Shown here one piece after another: positions 31,240-44,100 of a stretch of DNA of 64,000 nucleotides (position 1 is its first letter; each line of letters begins with the position of its first letter). Under the pieces are notes generated by a model that saw only the letters and a program-made list of their open reading frames with translations, ran no database searches and was not told where the DNA came from. The stretch spans positions 7,743,796 through 7,807,795 of the forward strand of contig CM044961.1 in assembly GCA_024516035.1 (NCBI GenBank), in the 5' to 3' direction. The position numbers and the translations under genes are program-made. This DNA is from Bactericera cockerelli (Eukaryota > Arthropoda > Insecta > Hemiptera > Triozidae).

Positions 31240-34195
31240 GGAGATTTTGGTGGGGGGGTTTTTTGGAAGGGGGGCCCAGAGCCCCCCCCCTGGGCCCCAC
31301 CCCCCCGGGGAAAAATTTTGGGTTTTTGGGGGGCCCAAAATTTTTTGCTCTTTCCCCCTTTTTAAAAAACCTTTTCCCCCCTACTTTAAAACAGGGGGGG
31401 TTAACCCCAATTTTTCTTTTGGGGTTTATTTTTTTCCCAAAAATCCTTTTTTAAAACCCCCCCACATTTTCCCCAAATAAAAACGAATGTATTTTCCCAA
31501 ATCCCCAAACCTTCGAAAAATTTCCCCAAATTTTTTTGGTGTCCCCCAAAACCCCCCCACAACTCGACAAATTTTCCCTTTTTTCCCCCCCTTTTTTTTT
31601 TTTTTTTGTCCCTCTTACTTTTCTCTCCCTTTCCCCCCCTTTCCTTTCCCCTTTTTATTTTTTTTTCCCTTTTTCTATTTTTAAAATTAAAAACCCTTTT
31701 TCTATTTTCCTCCCAAAATTCCCCCTTTTTTTCCCCCCCTTCTTTCCTCTTTTTTTTTCCTTTTTTTCCCTTTTTCCCTCTCTTTTCCCCTTTTTTTTCC
31801 CTTTTTTCCCCTTTTTTTTTCTGTTTTCCCCTTTCCCCCCTTTTTCTTTTTTTATTTCCCTTTCCCCTTTTTTTTTTCTTTTTTTCCCCCCTTTTTTTTT
31901 TCCCCTTTCCCCTTCCCCTTTTTCTTTTTTTTTTTTCCCCCTTTTTCCCTCCCCTTTTTTTTTCCCCTTTTCCTTCCTCCTCTTTTCTGTTTTCCCCTTT
32001 TTTCCCCCCCCCTTTTTTTCCCTTTTTTCCCCTTTTTCCTTCCCTTTTCTAAATTTTGGGACCTCCCAGTAAAAAAACCTTTTTTTTCTAATTTAAATTT
32101 TTTTTTTTGGGGAAAATTTAATTTGGTGGGGGAAAAGGGGAGGGGGGTGGGGGGGGGGGGAAGGGGGAAAAAGAGAAAAAAAAAAAAAGGGGAAAAAAGG
32201 AAAAAGAAGAGAAAAAAAAAAACCCCGGGGGCAAAAAGTTGGAGCTTTTTTGGGTTTTAAAAAAACGGATTGTTAAGTTTTTTTTGGGGGGGTTTTTTTT
32301 TTAAAGAAAAACTTTTAAAAAAAATTATCGGAAAAAAAAATTTTTAAAAGTTGTTTTTTTTCCCCCCCTTTTTCCCCCCCCAAAAAAAATATTTTTGGGG
32401 GTTTTGGGGTTTTAAAAAAAAAGGGAGGCAAATCCTTTCCCCCTTGAAACCGATAAAAAACCCCCTTTTTTGAGTTTTTTCAAAAAAAATTTTCCCCCCT
32501 TTTTTTTAAAATTTTTTAATTTCATTTTAAAAAAATTTTAAATTTTTTAAAAAAAAACATTTTTTAAGTTCCCCCAAAATTAAAAAAAGGGCCCCCCACT
32601 TTTAAAAAATTTTTGGTTAAAAAGTATTAAGAAGCTAAAAAATTTTGAAAAAAATCTTTTTGGCCCTTTCTTTTTTGGGTAAAATTTTTTGTGGCCCCTT
32701 TTAAAAAAAAATTGATATAAAAATTTTTTTAAAATTTTTTTTTTTCCTTCCCCTTTTTTTTCCCAAAAACCCTTTTGGGGGTTTTGGCCCCCTTGGCCCT
32801 TCCTGGGGGTTTTTATATTTTCCCCCTTTTGGTTCGGGTTTTTTCCCCAACCTTGCTTTTTTTGGGGCCCGGTTTTTTTTTTAAGGGCCCAATTTTTTTC
32901 CCTTTTAAAAAGGAAAAACCCCAAAAAACTTTTTGAAATAAACCCTTTTGATGAACCTTAAAAAAGGGAAAACCCCCCCGGGGGGGGGCCCTTTGGGCCC
33001 TTTTTTAACCCCCACCCCCCTTAAAATTAAAAGGCCGGGGCCCTTTAAAACCGGCCCCCCAATCCAGCCCCCTTGCACCCCCCTTTCAGGTTTTCCCCCT
33101 TTTTTGGTTTTAAACCAAAATGGGGCGGGTTTTTTCCTCCCCTTGGGGGGAAAAAACCATTTTTGAAAAAAAAATAGGGGGAAAATTTAAATTAAAACCA
33201 ATTCTTTTTTAAAAAAAATTTTTAAAAATTTAAACCCTTTTTTTAAATTTTTTTTGTTTTTCCCTTTTTTTTGGAAAATTAAAAAAAGCCCCCTTTTTCC
33301 CCCTTTTTTTAAAAAGGGACCCCCAAAAGGAAATTTTTTGGGCCAGTTTTTAAAACCTTTTAAACAAACAAAAAAAAAGGGGAAAATTAGAAAAAGCGTT
33401 TTTTTTTGGAAAAAAAAGGGGAAAAAATTAAAAAATGAAAAAAAAGATCTTTTTTATGGAAATTAAAAACTTTTTCCCCAAATTTGGGAAAAACTCTAAA
33501 AAAAAGGAAAACCCCTCCAGTAGTTTCCCCCAAAAAGGCCCCGGGGGGAAATTTAAAAACCCGGGGGGTGGGGGGGTTTAAACCCCCCCGGTTTTAGGTA
33601 AAATTTGTTAAGCAATTTTTGGGAGTTTTTTTGGGGGTTTTATAAAATTTTTTTTAAAAAAAATTAAAAATTTTTTTTTTTTTTTTTTCATAAAAAAAGC
33701 TATAAATTTTTTGAAAAAATTTTAAAATGAAAATTTTTTGAAAAAAATTTTCCCCCGATAATAAAAAAACATATCTTTTCCCCCTTTCCCCCCCTTTTTT
33801 TTTCCAGAAAAAAAAAAAAGTTTTTTTCCAAAAAAAAACCCCGTCGGATCTAAAAAACAGGTTTTTAAAAAAGTTTTTTGTTTTCCCCGGGGGTTTTAAA
33901 AATTTTTCGGGAAAAAAAAAAAAACCCCTTTTTTTCCCCAACCCCAAACAAAAAAAACCCCCCCTTTTAAAAAAAAAAAAAAATAGGGGGGGCCCCCACA
34001 CTAATTTTAAAAAAACCCTTTTTCCCTTCTTTTTTTTTTTTTAAAAAATTTTTTTTTCTGTGAAAAAAGAACCCCCAAATTTGGGTTTGGATGTTTGAGT
34101 TTTTTTTTTCCTGCTGATGTAGAAAAAATTTTAAACCCCCTTTTCCCCCAATTTTTCCCAAAAATTTTTTTTTTTTACAGGGGGCAAAAGGATTC
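31240..34195. other. Homopolymer-corrupted consensus, block 1
   Basis: From ggtgggggggttttttgg onward almost every base sits in a run of 3-10 identical bases, then normal sequence resumes at tatttgatcccaataac. Runs such as ccccccttttttttttttt and aaaaaaattttt dominate, and dinucleotide repeats common elsewhere are absent. This is best read as low-quality consensus. The Phe/Pro/Lys/Gly-rich ORFs here are not genes. Confidence 0.9.
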
Positions 34196-34417
34196 TTAAT
34201 TTGAAAAAAGGTATTTGATCCCAATAACATAACAAGTTTATAGCTAAGCAAGAAATTTAATTCTAAACATTTTAATGCCACATTTTCAATTCAATTGTGA
34301 AGGAACATAATTCATTTTCTGCATGATGATCATAGGGTGTCATCACGAGCGAAAAGTTACCAAAATTGCCACACTAAACATACAAACTACCAGAATTACA
34401 CCAGATGACGACGCTAA

Positions 34418-34516
34418 ATTTATCCACAAAATATATAAGACCTGTTTGACTGCTGGATTAAAGGGACTTTTCAGTCTTAGCTCGACAGTATAAACAAGGT
34501 ATATTCTATTCTATAT
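34418..34516 (+). repeat. Interspersed repeat E, copy 1
   Basis: The segment with tttgactgctgga, cttttcagtctta, cagtataaacaaggta and tctattctat is the reverse complement of 37594-37697. It has no coding capacity. Confidence 0.8.
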
Positions 34517-35221
34517 TTGAAGGTGCCAGCCAGGACAACGCAAAATAAACACCCAGAATAAAATAAAATAAGCACAGGAACACCACACATTGACCAAGAG
34601 CATGACTCAAGTGAAGTATGTAATATCATTTCCCAAGGATGTACAATTGTAACAACTGCTGATAAAAACCTAGACTGCTGATTCGAAACACGTCCGCGTC
34701 TACATGAGACGTCTACACTCTACATGTCCTCCTTGGTAGGTCTCCTTATCGAGTTTACTGACTCCTCAATACTCCTTATCGACAATTTTCGCAGCCTCAA
34801 TAAAAAGGTTCACAGATTGTGATAGGTGTACTATACGTACATTGCCATGAATACTTGCTGTTTTTGGCATTCATAAAACATTGAGATTAGTGTTGGTTAT
34901 TTGCAAACAAAATGATGATGAAGTATTTATTATTTTATGTTTCTTTCTTAGTATAGGGCGTTATTGTTAATTATTTGAAGAAAAAAAAAAATGGATTTAA
35001 TTCAATTATTTATTTTTAAGTGCAATACAAAACAGGTCAATTACAATGAAATTTGACATACACTCAATGACATTTATAATAAACCTAAAATCTTTGGTAT
35101 TACGAGGACAAAGTAATTACATGTCAATATTGCATAAAATTAAGAAAAAATAAATAAAAAAATAGATTGAAAAATAAATAAATAACAAAGATGAAAATAA
35201 TACTGATGTCCTAACTAAAGG

Positions 35222-35250
35222 AAGGGGTTATTGCCTGCGGCAATCTGTTC
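35222..35250 (-). repeat. Hairpin motif attgcc-N3-ggcaat, copy 3
   Basis: Stem 35230-35235 and 35239-35244 with loop tgc, inside aaggggttattgcc..ggcaatctgttcca; it is the reverse complement of the 19375-19492 units. The stem is perfect although the loop differs. Confidence 0.65.
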
Positions 35251-36850
35251 CACTTGTTCTTCACACCTAGGCCAAGGTGTTGGGCTAATTCACATAAAAT
35301 GTGTTAAATATAGTAACAATGGAAACGTTCAGAAGTTGGCATTTGGTTTGGCAGGTGCGGAGATTTTGGAACCAATACTGTTTATTAGTTCTCAAGGCTT
35401 CAGTAAAGAAAAACCTTCCCCAGAAAAACGAGGCCCACGCCATTAACAGAAATATCTAGGACACTGAAGAGTATATAGCCTACTGTACAATCGCGAAACC
35501 AGAACAATACTCAATACCATTGAAGAACCATTACACAACACACACCAAAGTATCACCAGGTGGTCTTGTGACGAATCAGACGGGTAGACATAATAGTTTT
35601 TATAAAGTAAAAGAAGTCCAAGGTCCCAAAAATAAAATTTAACTAAAGACCAACCATGATACTTTTCATGAAATCAAGAGAATGAAATCAAAATACACAC
35701 AAATTACGCACATACAAGTCGGAAAACAAATAAAACATACTCATCACAGATAAAATTCTATTTGAATATCACAAAGACAAAAAATGAAACTGAAAGAAAT
35801 GCTAGAATTAAGAGAAGAAGACAATCCCAAAAATATGACATGAAGCGAAATCGTCTCGACATGCCCTAGATGGAGACACAAAAGCGGTGAATGTTAAGAG
35901 GACTTAAAATTTAAATTATGACTCTTGAAGCTAAAAATTAAGATCACGTCAGTCAAAACTTGGACATGATAAAAATATAACAATGAATTCAATTTGAATA
36001 ATTATACTCCCAAGTTAAAACTAAATATCACATACGAAATTGTAAATTGATGACAACTAACAATGAATTAGCTAAAGAAACACCCAACAACTAGAGAAAA
36101 ATAATTTATGGAGCAACAAATAAAAAAGTTGTAGTTTTATTAATTGGGGACTTGGCCGAAAAATCTGTAGCAACCCACACGGTATAAAATGTTTATGAAT
36201 AATCTCAAAGCTGCAGCAGCGTACCAGACAATTGGTACATAACATATGAATATGACAATCACAAATCACACTTTTTAGGTCTCCCTGTATAAAAGTAATG
36301 ACTTGTCAGAAGTTATAACTTTTGTGGGTTTGCTGGCTGATCCATGTTATGACGCAAGTTTACCTTTTTGTAAGGTCCCGCTGAGTGTCGTACAGTCTGG
36401 TTTATGACACGGACTTGGGATTTATTGGATTCTTTTTTTTCAGCGCGGTAATGACCTACTTGATTACACGGTGAAATGGACACCAACACAATACGGGATC
36501 ACAAGGGCAAATGATAAAAGAGATCACCGGAGAAATATACTAGTAAATTCTGATAGTATTTGATAAGTTTTTTTTTGTTATCTAGCCTAGATTCTACCAA
36601 CTATTGGTTTTTATTTGTGGTACAAAAACCGTCCTAGGTATCTCGTATTATTGGGGGACATGAAAAATACGTTAAAAATAAACAATAAAATTTCATCATG
36701 GGTAGATAAGTAAAAGGAGAATGATAAATTTCTTTCGATGAATAAAAAAAAAAGGGTTCTTCTAATTTTCTCCATTCAAAATTTAGTAAAAAGAGAGAAA
36801 CCTTTCTAAAGAACTTTTTCCAATATAGGATAGCGCTTTTGCAACAAAAA

Positions 36851-36912
36851 CCGCCTCAGTAGCTTGAAACGATAAGCCAAAATCGGAGGTCGGTGGTTCA
36901 AGTCCCAAGTTT
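36851..36912 (+). mobile_element. tRNA-Thr-like SINE copy (family B), diverged
   Basis: ccgcctcagtagcttgaaac, gataagcc, ggaggtcggtggttcaagtccc. The anticodon stem-loop has been lost, while the B box is intact. Confidence 0.65.
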
Positions 36913-37153
36913 AACAAATTTGTAGTGACACAAATATGATTTGACACAAATATGAAACTAAATTTTTGTAACAAAAACACCAAAAACCCCCAAGAGAAAG
37001 GGAAAAAACCATGGGATATTTTTTTTCTTTGCCAATTCTGTTATTAGATTTAAAGTTCATCTTTTAAAGCCGAAAGAAAACAGATTTTGGTGGCAAATGA
37101 AATAAAAACAAGAAAATATGGGGTATTTAAGACACTTGACGTTGCTTCACTTG

Positions 37154-37272
37154 GGGCGGAATTAATAGACAACATCAAAACTTAGTCGTTGGTAAGTGTC
37201 GATTCCCTACTTACACAGTACGCAATCCGACTTAGCCCACAGAGGTATTCAAAACGCAAATTAATTCCGCCC
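37154..37272. mobile_element. MITE with 13-bp TIRs, copy 1
   Basis: 119 bp bounded by gggcggaattaat and its exact reverse complement attaattccgccc. Internal blocks cttagtcgttggtaagtgtc and cagtacgcaatccg match the copy at 63762-63890. The flanking trinucleotides are ttg and tta, compatible with a decayed TWA target duplication. No transposase is encoded. Confidence 0.8.
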
Positions 37273-37593
37273 TTAATATACACCACCCTTCCCCCGAATT
37301 TAATATTTAGGCTCTCAAGACTCTCAGGAGATTTCTCAAGATTTTGAAGAAGACAAGCTAACCTCATTTCTTCACGTGTGTCAAGAATTACCACTCGGGG
37401 AGTAAAAAGGTGAGACCTCGTACCCCCCCTGACCTCTTTACTACCTTGCCGAGCTCTAATGCAGGTCATTCATTGTGCCCCCCTTCGGTACTCGGGTCCT
37501 TGGAAAAATTTAATACAATTAATTGGGCCACAAAAGTATTCGAGGAATTAATTTGACAAACAGAACAAAAGTTATATTTTCCATCAAAAAATA

Positions 37594-37697
37594 CATAGAA
37601 TAGATATACCTACCTTGTTTATACTGCCGCGGTAAGACTGAAAAGACCCTTTCTCCAGCAGTCAAACAGATCTTATATATTTTATGGGATAAATATT
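37594..37697 (-). repeat. Interspersed repeat E, copy 2 (inverted)
   Basis: The reverse complement contains atatataagatctgtttgac, cttttcagtctta and cagtataaacaaggta, nearly identical to 34418-34516. The two copies face each other across about 3.1 kb. Confidence 0.8.
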
Positions 37698-37699
37698 TT

Positions 37700-40560
37700 A
37701 CATATTAATATAAAAAAAACATGTTTATTTAAAATGAATGCAGACAATATTGGTACAACTTAGGAGTTGAAGTTAGTCGTCACCAGATTTAAGTAGGTAT
37801 TTAGCATCAAAGATAGAAATGCATATGAAAAATCAAGCATCACCTAGAAAAAAAATATTTGCAAAAACTGAATTAGATACAAAACTAATAACAAATGATC
37901 CCTAAAACAAAATATGACAAGGATAGGTCCATATAAAAAAAAAAGGACAAGTCTTCTAAAAGAAATAGGGACATGTCTTATCATTTGTAAATAACGATGT
38001 CTCCTTACACGTCCAATCACACCACCCCACTCCAACCTTCCAAGATGACATAACTAACAAGAGCTCAAAAATGAGAACACCCCAATAAACTGATGAAAAT
38101 GAAAAATTCTCTCAACTCCTCCTAAAGCGACATCATGAAGTTGTTGGAGAACATCGAGAATGCAAGGAGGACACTGCAAAAGATAAAACCGAAGAAAATG
38201 AGAAAGATTAAAGACAAGAGAGCAGCTTTGAGGTTAAGTGGAATAGGGAAAGGGGTAGGAGAGAATGATGTAAGGAGGGTGGGAGGGAGAAGAAGAAGTG
38301 GGGGGGGGGGGGGTACCAGTGTGGATAATGAGGTTACCTACAAGTTTGAAGATAAAAATAAACCTGGCAAGAAGAGGGTTGCAAACCTCTCGGGAACTTG
38401 CTCATAAAGATGAAATATGACAAGTTGACAACAATAATAATGATGGTGAAAATTTCTACAATAATGTTGTATTTCTTCTAGAACTCATTTAAAAATAGAA
38501 AGATGTGAAAGTCAGCAGATTCATACAAGTTGATAGGAACTGAAGAAATACTCTTCTTGTCCTAAAATAATCACAACCCATCGAGCATGGTGTCCTGTGA
38601 CAGAATATCTATGGCCTCTTTGGTGTCCACAAGTCCAATATGAAACGAAACGCTTACTAAACGGGACAAGTTAGGAGAGTTATGGCACCACTATGTGAAA
38701 TTCTTTTGATATGAAAATCATCGTGGATTATTGCCCAGACGCTAGAGGTTGGAATTCGGCGCAACGTAATGAGATCACCGGGAAAATGTATTTCGAAACA
38801 TTCCAAGGATTGTGGCCGGTGGGGGGCGTTCTCGCTGTATGCAACCATTGTTGTCTCAGGTGTGACGGAAAAATGCAAAGGTAGCGAGACAGGAAACACT
38901 GACCGTGAGCTAGATGAAACTGTAGATCGATTAGCCAAAGGTCCAACAACTGTTATTTTTTAAGGACAATAAGAGAAGGGGTAATTCAAATTTACCTTAT
39001 ACGTCACATCATCTGATTATGCCACCAGCATGACGAAAAATTCATAGTCATCAGGTATTGAGACAGTGAATAAAGGAAAATGAACATTATTTTTTCTTTT
39101 CCATGAAGTCCAGGCGGTGAGCTTTATTACATAAAGTAAGGAACACCAAAAACTTTGTAGTAAGTCTAGTAATTGTTTTTTGAGAAAAAAGAACTAGGTA
39201 ATATTTATAATGTATGTAAATATAAAACAGCTCTTCGAAACGCAAGCCATCAGGAATAGTGCCTTGGTTGAAAAAACTTGGTTGGAAAGAAGAAGAAATA
39301 TGAAAACTGATGAAATATTAGAAAAAGAAAAATAATAATAAGAGTACCAAAGGCACAAATATAAGAAAACATAAGTTGTAAAGATAAGAGCAAAAGGAAT
39401 TTTTACTAGAAGCAATAAATTTTGAGTAACACTGCAAAAAATAGAAGAAAAAAGATGGGACATAAAAACAGGGCTAAGAAACAAGTACAAGAAAAAATAT
39501 GAAAATTCATTACAGACAAAGCAAGAAAAAGTGATAAACACACGAAAAGTGAAAAAACAGCTAACAGCAACTATAGTTGAAAATTAACAACAAACAAAAA
39601 AGGAAAGCGTAAATAATGATGATAATAATCATAATGGTGAAACTGAATAATGTGATTCATTTATCCTGATGAAATGATGGTAAAACGAAAACTACTACAA
39701 GAAGACTCCTACTTCCCCATGTCTTCAGGTGTCTTCCACAGGTAGAAGTCCTTGAACGTCTTCAAGGGAGACACAAAATTCAATATTCAACAATTCCATC
39801 TCGTAACAAGAAATGAAAACCATTCAAGGAGACATACTCAGACCTCTGGAGGAGCGCTTCTCAAACGTTGACAGTGTTGAACCGGCACGCTTGCGGTGGC
39901 CGCAAGAAAGCTGAGTTTCTACCGATCATGTTTGTTTTAGTTGATGGAGAGTGTTGCTGCGGGTGATGTTGCATAATGGGTTGAGCGATGAACCATGTGC
40001 ATTCAGTTTAGCTTGTCCAAGAACAATTCACCAAGTCTAGGGAACCAACAACCATCGTAAAACGATAAAACGATAAGATTAGTAGTTAATTTAAAGACAT
40101 TTTTTGCCCTAAATCCAAGAGAATTTTTGTTTTAAACCTCCTCTAATGATGCTCATGAACAAGTGCAGATTTCAGTATCAATCTTCAAGCGCTTTGGTGA
40201 AAATGTTGAAAACGCTGTCTGAGTGAGACCCACACAAGACAGAGAGGTCTTTTCCCACTCTGAAGGTGGCGGGGTAACAGAGAGCTACTCTGCAAGGACC
40301 TTGAGCTCCTCGGACAGAGAGAGACGAGAAAGTGAGCCCTGAGACTTCAAGGTGTGTTCATTTGGATGAAAAATGAATTTTTTCGACGCTCAATACCATG
40401 GTGGCGCTAATACTTTAGAGACCACCCAATTGTTCTTTGGTTTTTATTTAGTCCCAAAATTAACGGTTAGTTCTGTAGACCAAGGATAATATGGTGATCG
40501 ATTCTGGATCGACAGAACCTATCTTCTACGACAGTAAAAAACAAGTTTCCTCAAAAGAAC
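37700..40560. other. AT-rich sequence, no recognised gene
   Basis: ORFs are short and unrecognised, including 38135-38407 (90 residues, Lys/Arg-rich with a GGGGG stretch encoded by a run of 14 G at 38300-38313). Nothing else can be named. Confidence 0.5.
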
Positions 40561-41190
40561 AATTTGGTTTTTGTGGGGGAAAAAAAAAAGACAGGGTATT
40601 GTCGGAAAAAAATACAACACCCCCACCCCTATACAAAAACCCGGAATTTTAAAAAAAAAAGAAAAGGGCCTATTCAGGGAGGAGATAATTACAATAGCAT
40701 AAACTGACAAAACCTTAACAACTTAAAAAAAGAAGCTTCTATTGACTTCGAGAAAAAGGGCAGCGTTGTCCACATGCAGAAAAATGGGGGAAATAAAAAA
40801 TAAGATAAAATAGAATGAAATCGTTCCATCCTTAATGTCCAAGAACCCAAAATACTCTATCTGAACTACGAACCAAAAAGACCATTGGCAAAAATGTAAC
40901 ATCAAAAGTTTTAATTGGTCTAAATAAATCACCGGAAGTCATCAACCTTGACTAGGACCAAAATCTGTAGATTTTAATCCCAATACCTAATTAAGAGAAC
41001 TGAAAAACTCTGAATAAAGATCAGCCAGTTAAAATTTTATTTTAAAAGAGAGTAAAATTTAACGAGCAATATCAAAGTTACTGAACCAAAATTTTTTTTT
41101 AAACAAACGCTTCTATTGGATTTATTGCTTTAATTTAAAGAACATCCACACTTGTTACGACTTTCTGATCAATGGCTTTTTTTTAAGTCA
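40560..41190. other. Transition into corrupted consensus
   Basis: Homopolymer runs lengthen gradually (aaaaaaaaa, ccccaccc, aaaaaaaaaaga) while ordinary text remains between them, before the fully corrupted block begins. Confidence 0.6.
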
Positions 41191-44100
41191 AACAACATAT
41201 TTTTAAAAAATTGTAATCAATCGGCCCATTTTTTTTTTGGTTTTTTTTTGCCCCCCCAAAAAATGGGGCCCCTTTTTTTCCCCCTATTTTAAAAACTCCC
41301 CCCCCAAAAAAATTGGGGGTTCCGGGGGGGAAATTTTTTTTTTTTTGGGGGTGTAAAAAAATGATAAAAAAAAAGGGGAAAAGGTTTTTTTTAATGGTGC
41401 AAAAAATTTTACAAAAATTTTAAAAAACCCCCCCAGGGATAAAAAATTTTTTTTAAACTAATTAAAAAATTTTTTTTAAAAATTTTTCCCCCCCCTTTTT
41501 CCCCTCAAAAAAAAAATCAAAATATCGGGAAAAAAGGGGGGAACCCTTTTTCCCCCAATGTTCTAATTATAACAAAAAGGTTTAAACTAATTAAACAAAA
41601 AAATTTCCCCTTTAAAAAACGAAAAAAAAAAAAGCCTAAAAAAAATTTAAAATTTAAAATTTTAAAAAACTAAATTTTTTTTTTTTAAAAAAAAAAAAAA
41701 CCCTTTAACCGAAAAATTTTTCTTTTAAAAATAAAGGGTATTTAAAAATTTAAAAAAGGGAAAAAATTTTTTTAAAAAAACCCCGGGCCCAAAACCGGAC
41801 CCAAAAAAAAACTAATTAAAAATGGGATACCACTGGAACCCCGGTAAAAAAAAATTTTTTCTATAACTTGGCCAAAAAAAAGGCCAAAAAAAAAAAACCT
41901 TTTTTTTCCCTTAAAACAAAAAAGTTTTTTTTTTTTAAACCCCCCCCAAAATTTCCCCTTTTAAAATTTTTTGGAAAAAAATTTTTTTAAAAATAGGAAA
42001 AGTTTTTTTTAAAATTAACCCCCCGGGGTTTTTTTTAAAAACCTTTTTTCAAAACGGGCTAAATTGGGGGGGAAAAAAAAATTTTTCAATAAAAAAATTT
42101 TTTCAAAAAGAGTTTTTCCCTTTTTTTTTTAAAAAAAATTTAAACCTTTGCAAAAATTTTTTTGTGAAGAACAATGTTTGAAAAAAATTTTCAAATTTTT
42201 TTAAATAAAAAAATTTTAAAATTTTTCCCGCTATTGCCTTTAAATTTTTAAAAGGTGGGGAGAACGGTAGGTTTTTAAAAAAATCAGAATTTTTTTTAAA
42301 AAACCCAGCTTAAAAAAAAAATTTTTTCCCCCTTTGAAAAATACAAAAAACAATTCAAAGTAAAAAAAAAAAAAACCCAACCCCCTTAATTTTATAACCT
42401 ATTTTTTTCCCCCAAAAAAATTATTTTTTTTTTCCCCTCCTAAGTACAAGATAACTTCACCCCCAAAAAATTTTTAAAAAAGGTACTAAAGGCCCGGGGT
42501 TTTTAATGGAAGCAATAAAAGTATTCCGAAAAAATTTTAAAAAATTAAAAAATTTTTAAAAAAAAAATTTCCTCGTTTTTGGGATTTTTTAAATTTTTCC
42601 CCCAAAAACGAAAATTAAAAAATTTTTTGGGTTTTTTTTTCCATTTTTCAAAAGGGGTTAAAAAAAAAATTGGGGCTTTTTTTTTTAATTTAAAAGAAAA
42701 AGGGTTTTAAAGTTTTTCCTTTTTGCAAAAAAATTTTTCCCCCAAAAATTTTTTTGTAAAAGAAACCCCCAAAAAAGGGGTTTTTGGGGGAGTGGGGGGC
42801 CATAGTTTGGGAAAAAAAAAAATTCGAATATTTTTTTTCCCCCGGGTACGTTTTGGGTTTTTTGGTTTAAATTTTTTTTTTTTTTTTTTCCCAAAAACCA
42901 AAACCATAAAAAACACGCCCACAGGGGTTTTTAAAAAAATTGGGGTTAAAAATAGCCCCCAAAAAATTTTCCCAAATTTTCAAAAAAACATCCCAGACTA
43001 AAAAAAATTAAAAATTTTAAAAAATTCTTGCCCCCCCCCCGCAAAAAAAAAGGGTTTTAAAAAAAAGGAAAAAAAAAAGAAACAACCCCTTTGAAACATA
43101 ACCCCCATCCACACCCCCCCGGTGGGAAAAACTCCCTATATTTACCTATTTTTGGGTTTTTGGGGTTTTTCCCTTTTAAAAAAAATTAAAATTTTTTTTT
43201 GGGGGTTTTAAGGGGGATCCCTTTTTTTAATTTTTTTTTTTTTTTTAAAAATTTTGTGGGCAATTTACTTTTTTTTTAAAAACCTCCCCCAAAACGTGGG
43301 GGTTTTTTTAGGGTGATGAGGGGGCAGGACCCCATGAAAATCCTTTTGGAAAAAAAAAAATTTTTTCACTAAAAAATTTTTTCCGGGGGAAAAATTCTAT
43401 TTTTTGGGGGGCCCCGGGGGCAAGATTTCTTTTTTTTAAAATTTAAACAAAACAAAACATAACAAAAGGGGGGGAACCCGGAAAAAAAAAAAAAAAATTT
43501 TTTTTGCCAAAAATTTTCCCCCTAAAAGCCCCAAAATTTTAAAAATTCGAAAATTTTTAAAAAATTTTCCAAAAGGGGATAAGTTAAAGGGAAAACCGAA
43601 CCCGGGGGAAAACCCCCTTTTGGTATCCTAGCCCAAAAATTTTCCCCAAAAAAAAGGGGAAAAAAAAAAAAAACCTCAAAAGTATTTAAACAAAAAATTT
43701 TGGGAAAAAAAAAAACTTTTTCGAATTAAAAAATGCCCCCAAAAACCCCCCTTTTTAAAAACCCCAGCTGCCCCCCCCTCAAGAAAAAAAAAAAACCTTT
43801 AAAAAATTTACCCTTTCCCCCTTTTTCCATACCCCCCTTGGTGTTTTTCTTTATCAACAATAAGAAAAAACCCCCCCTCCCCCAAAACAAAAAAGGGAAA
43901 AATGGGGGTTTGGGTTTTTCCCCTTTGGGGGAAAATTTTTTAAAAGGGGAAAAAAATTTTTAAACCCCTTTTTTTTCCGTTTTCCCGGGATAAAAGGGTT
44001 TTTTTCCCCCCTTTTTTTTTTTAAAATTTGGGAAAAATTTTTTTTAAAAAAAATTTGGTCGAGTATTTTTTTTTTAAAAAACTTGCCCGAATAATTTTTC

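Larger units (their letters stand above)
34517..37150. other. AT-rich sequence, no recognised gene
   Basis: No credible ORF. It includes one copy of the hairpin motif (35222-35250, minus) and a SINE-like head (36851-36912). The rest is anonymous. Confidence 0.5.

Noticed and set aside
31536..32072. 178-residue Phe/Pro-rich frame resembling a membrane protein
   Set aside because: Caused by runs of T and C in corrupted consensus.
37440..37500. Homology between text downstream of the two MITE copies (gagctcta, tactcgg)
   Set aside because: Only short words match and their spacing differs, so I could not support a shared element.
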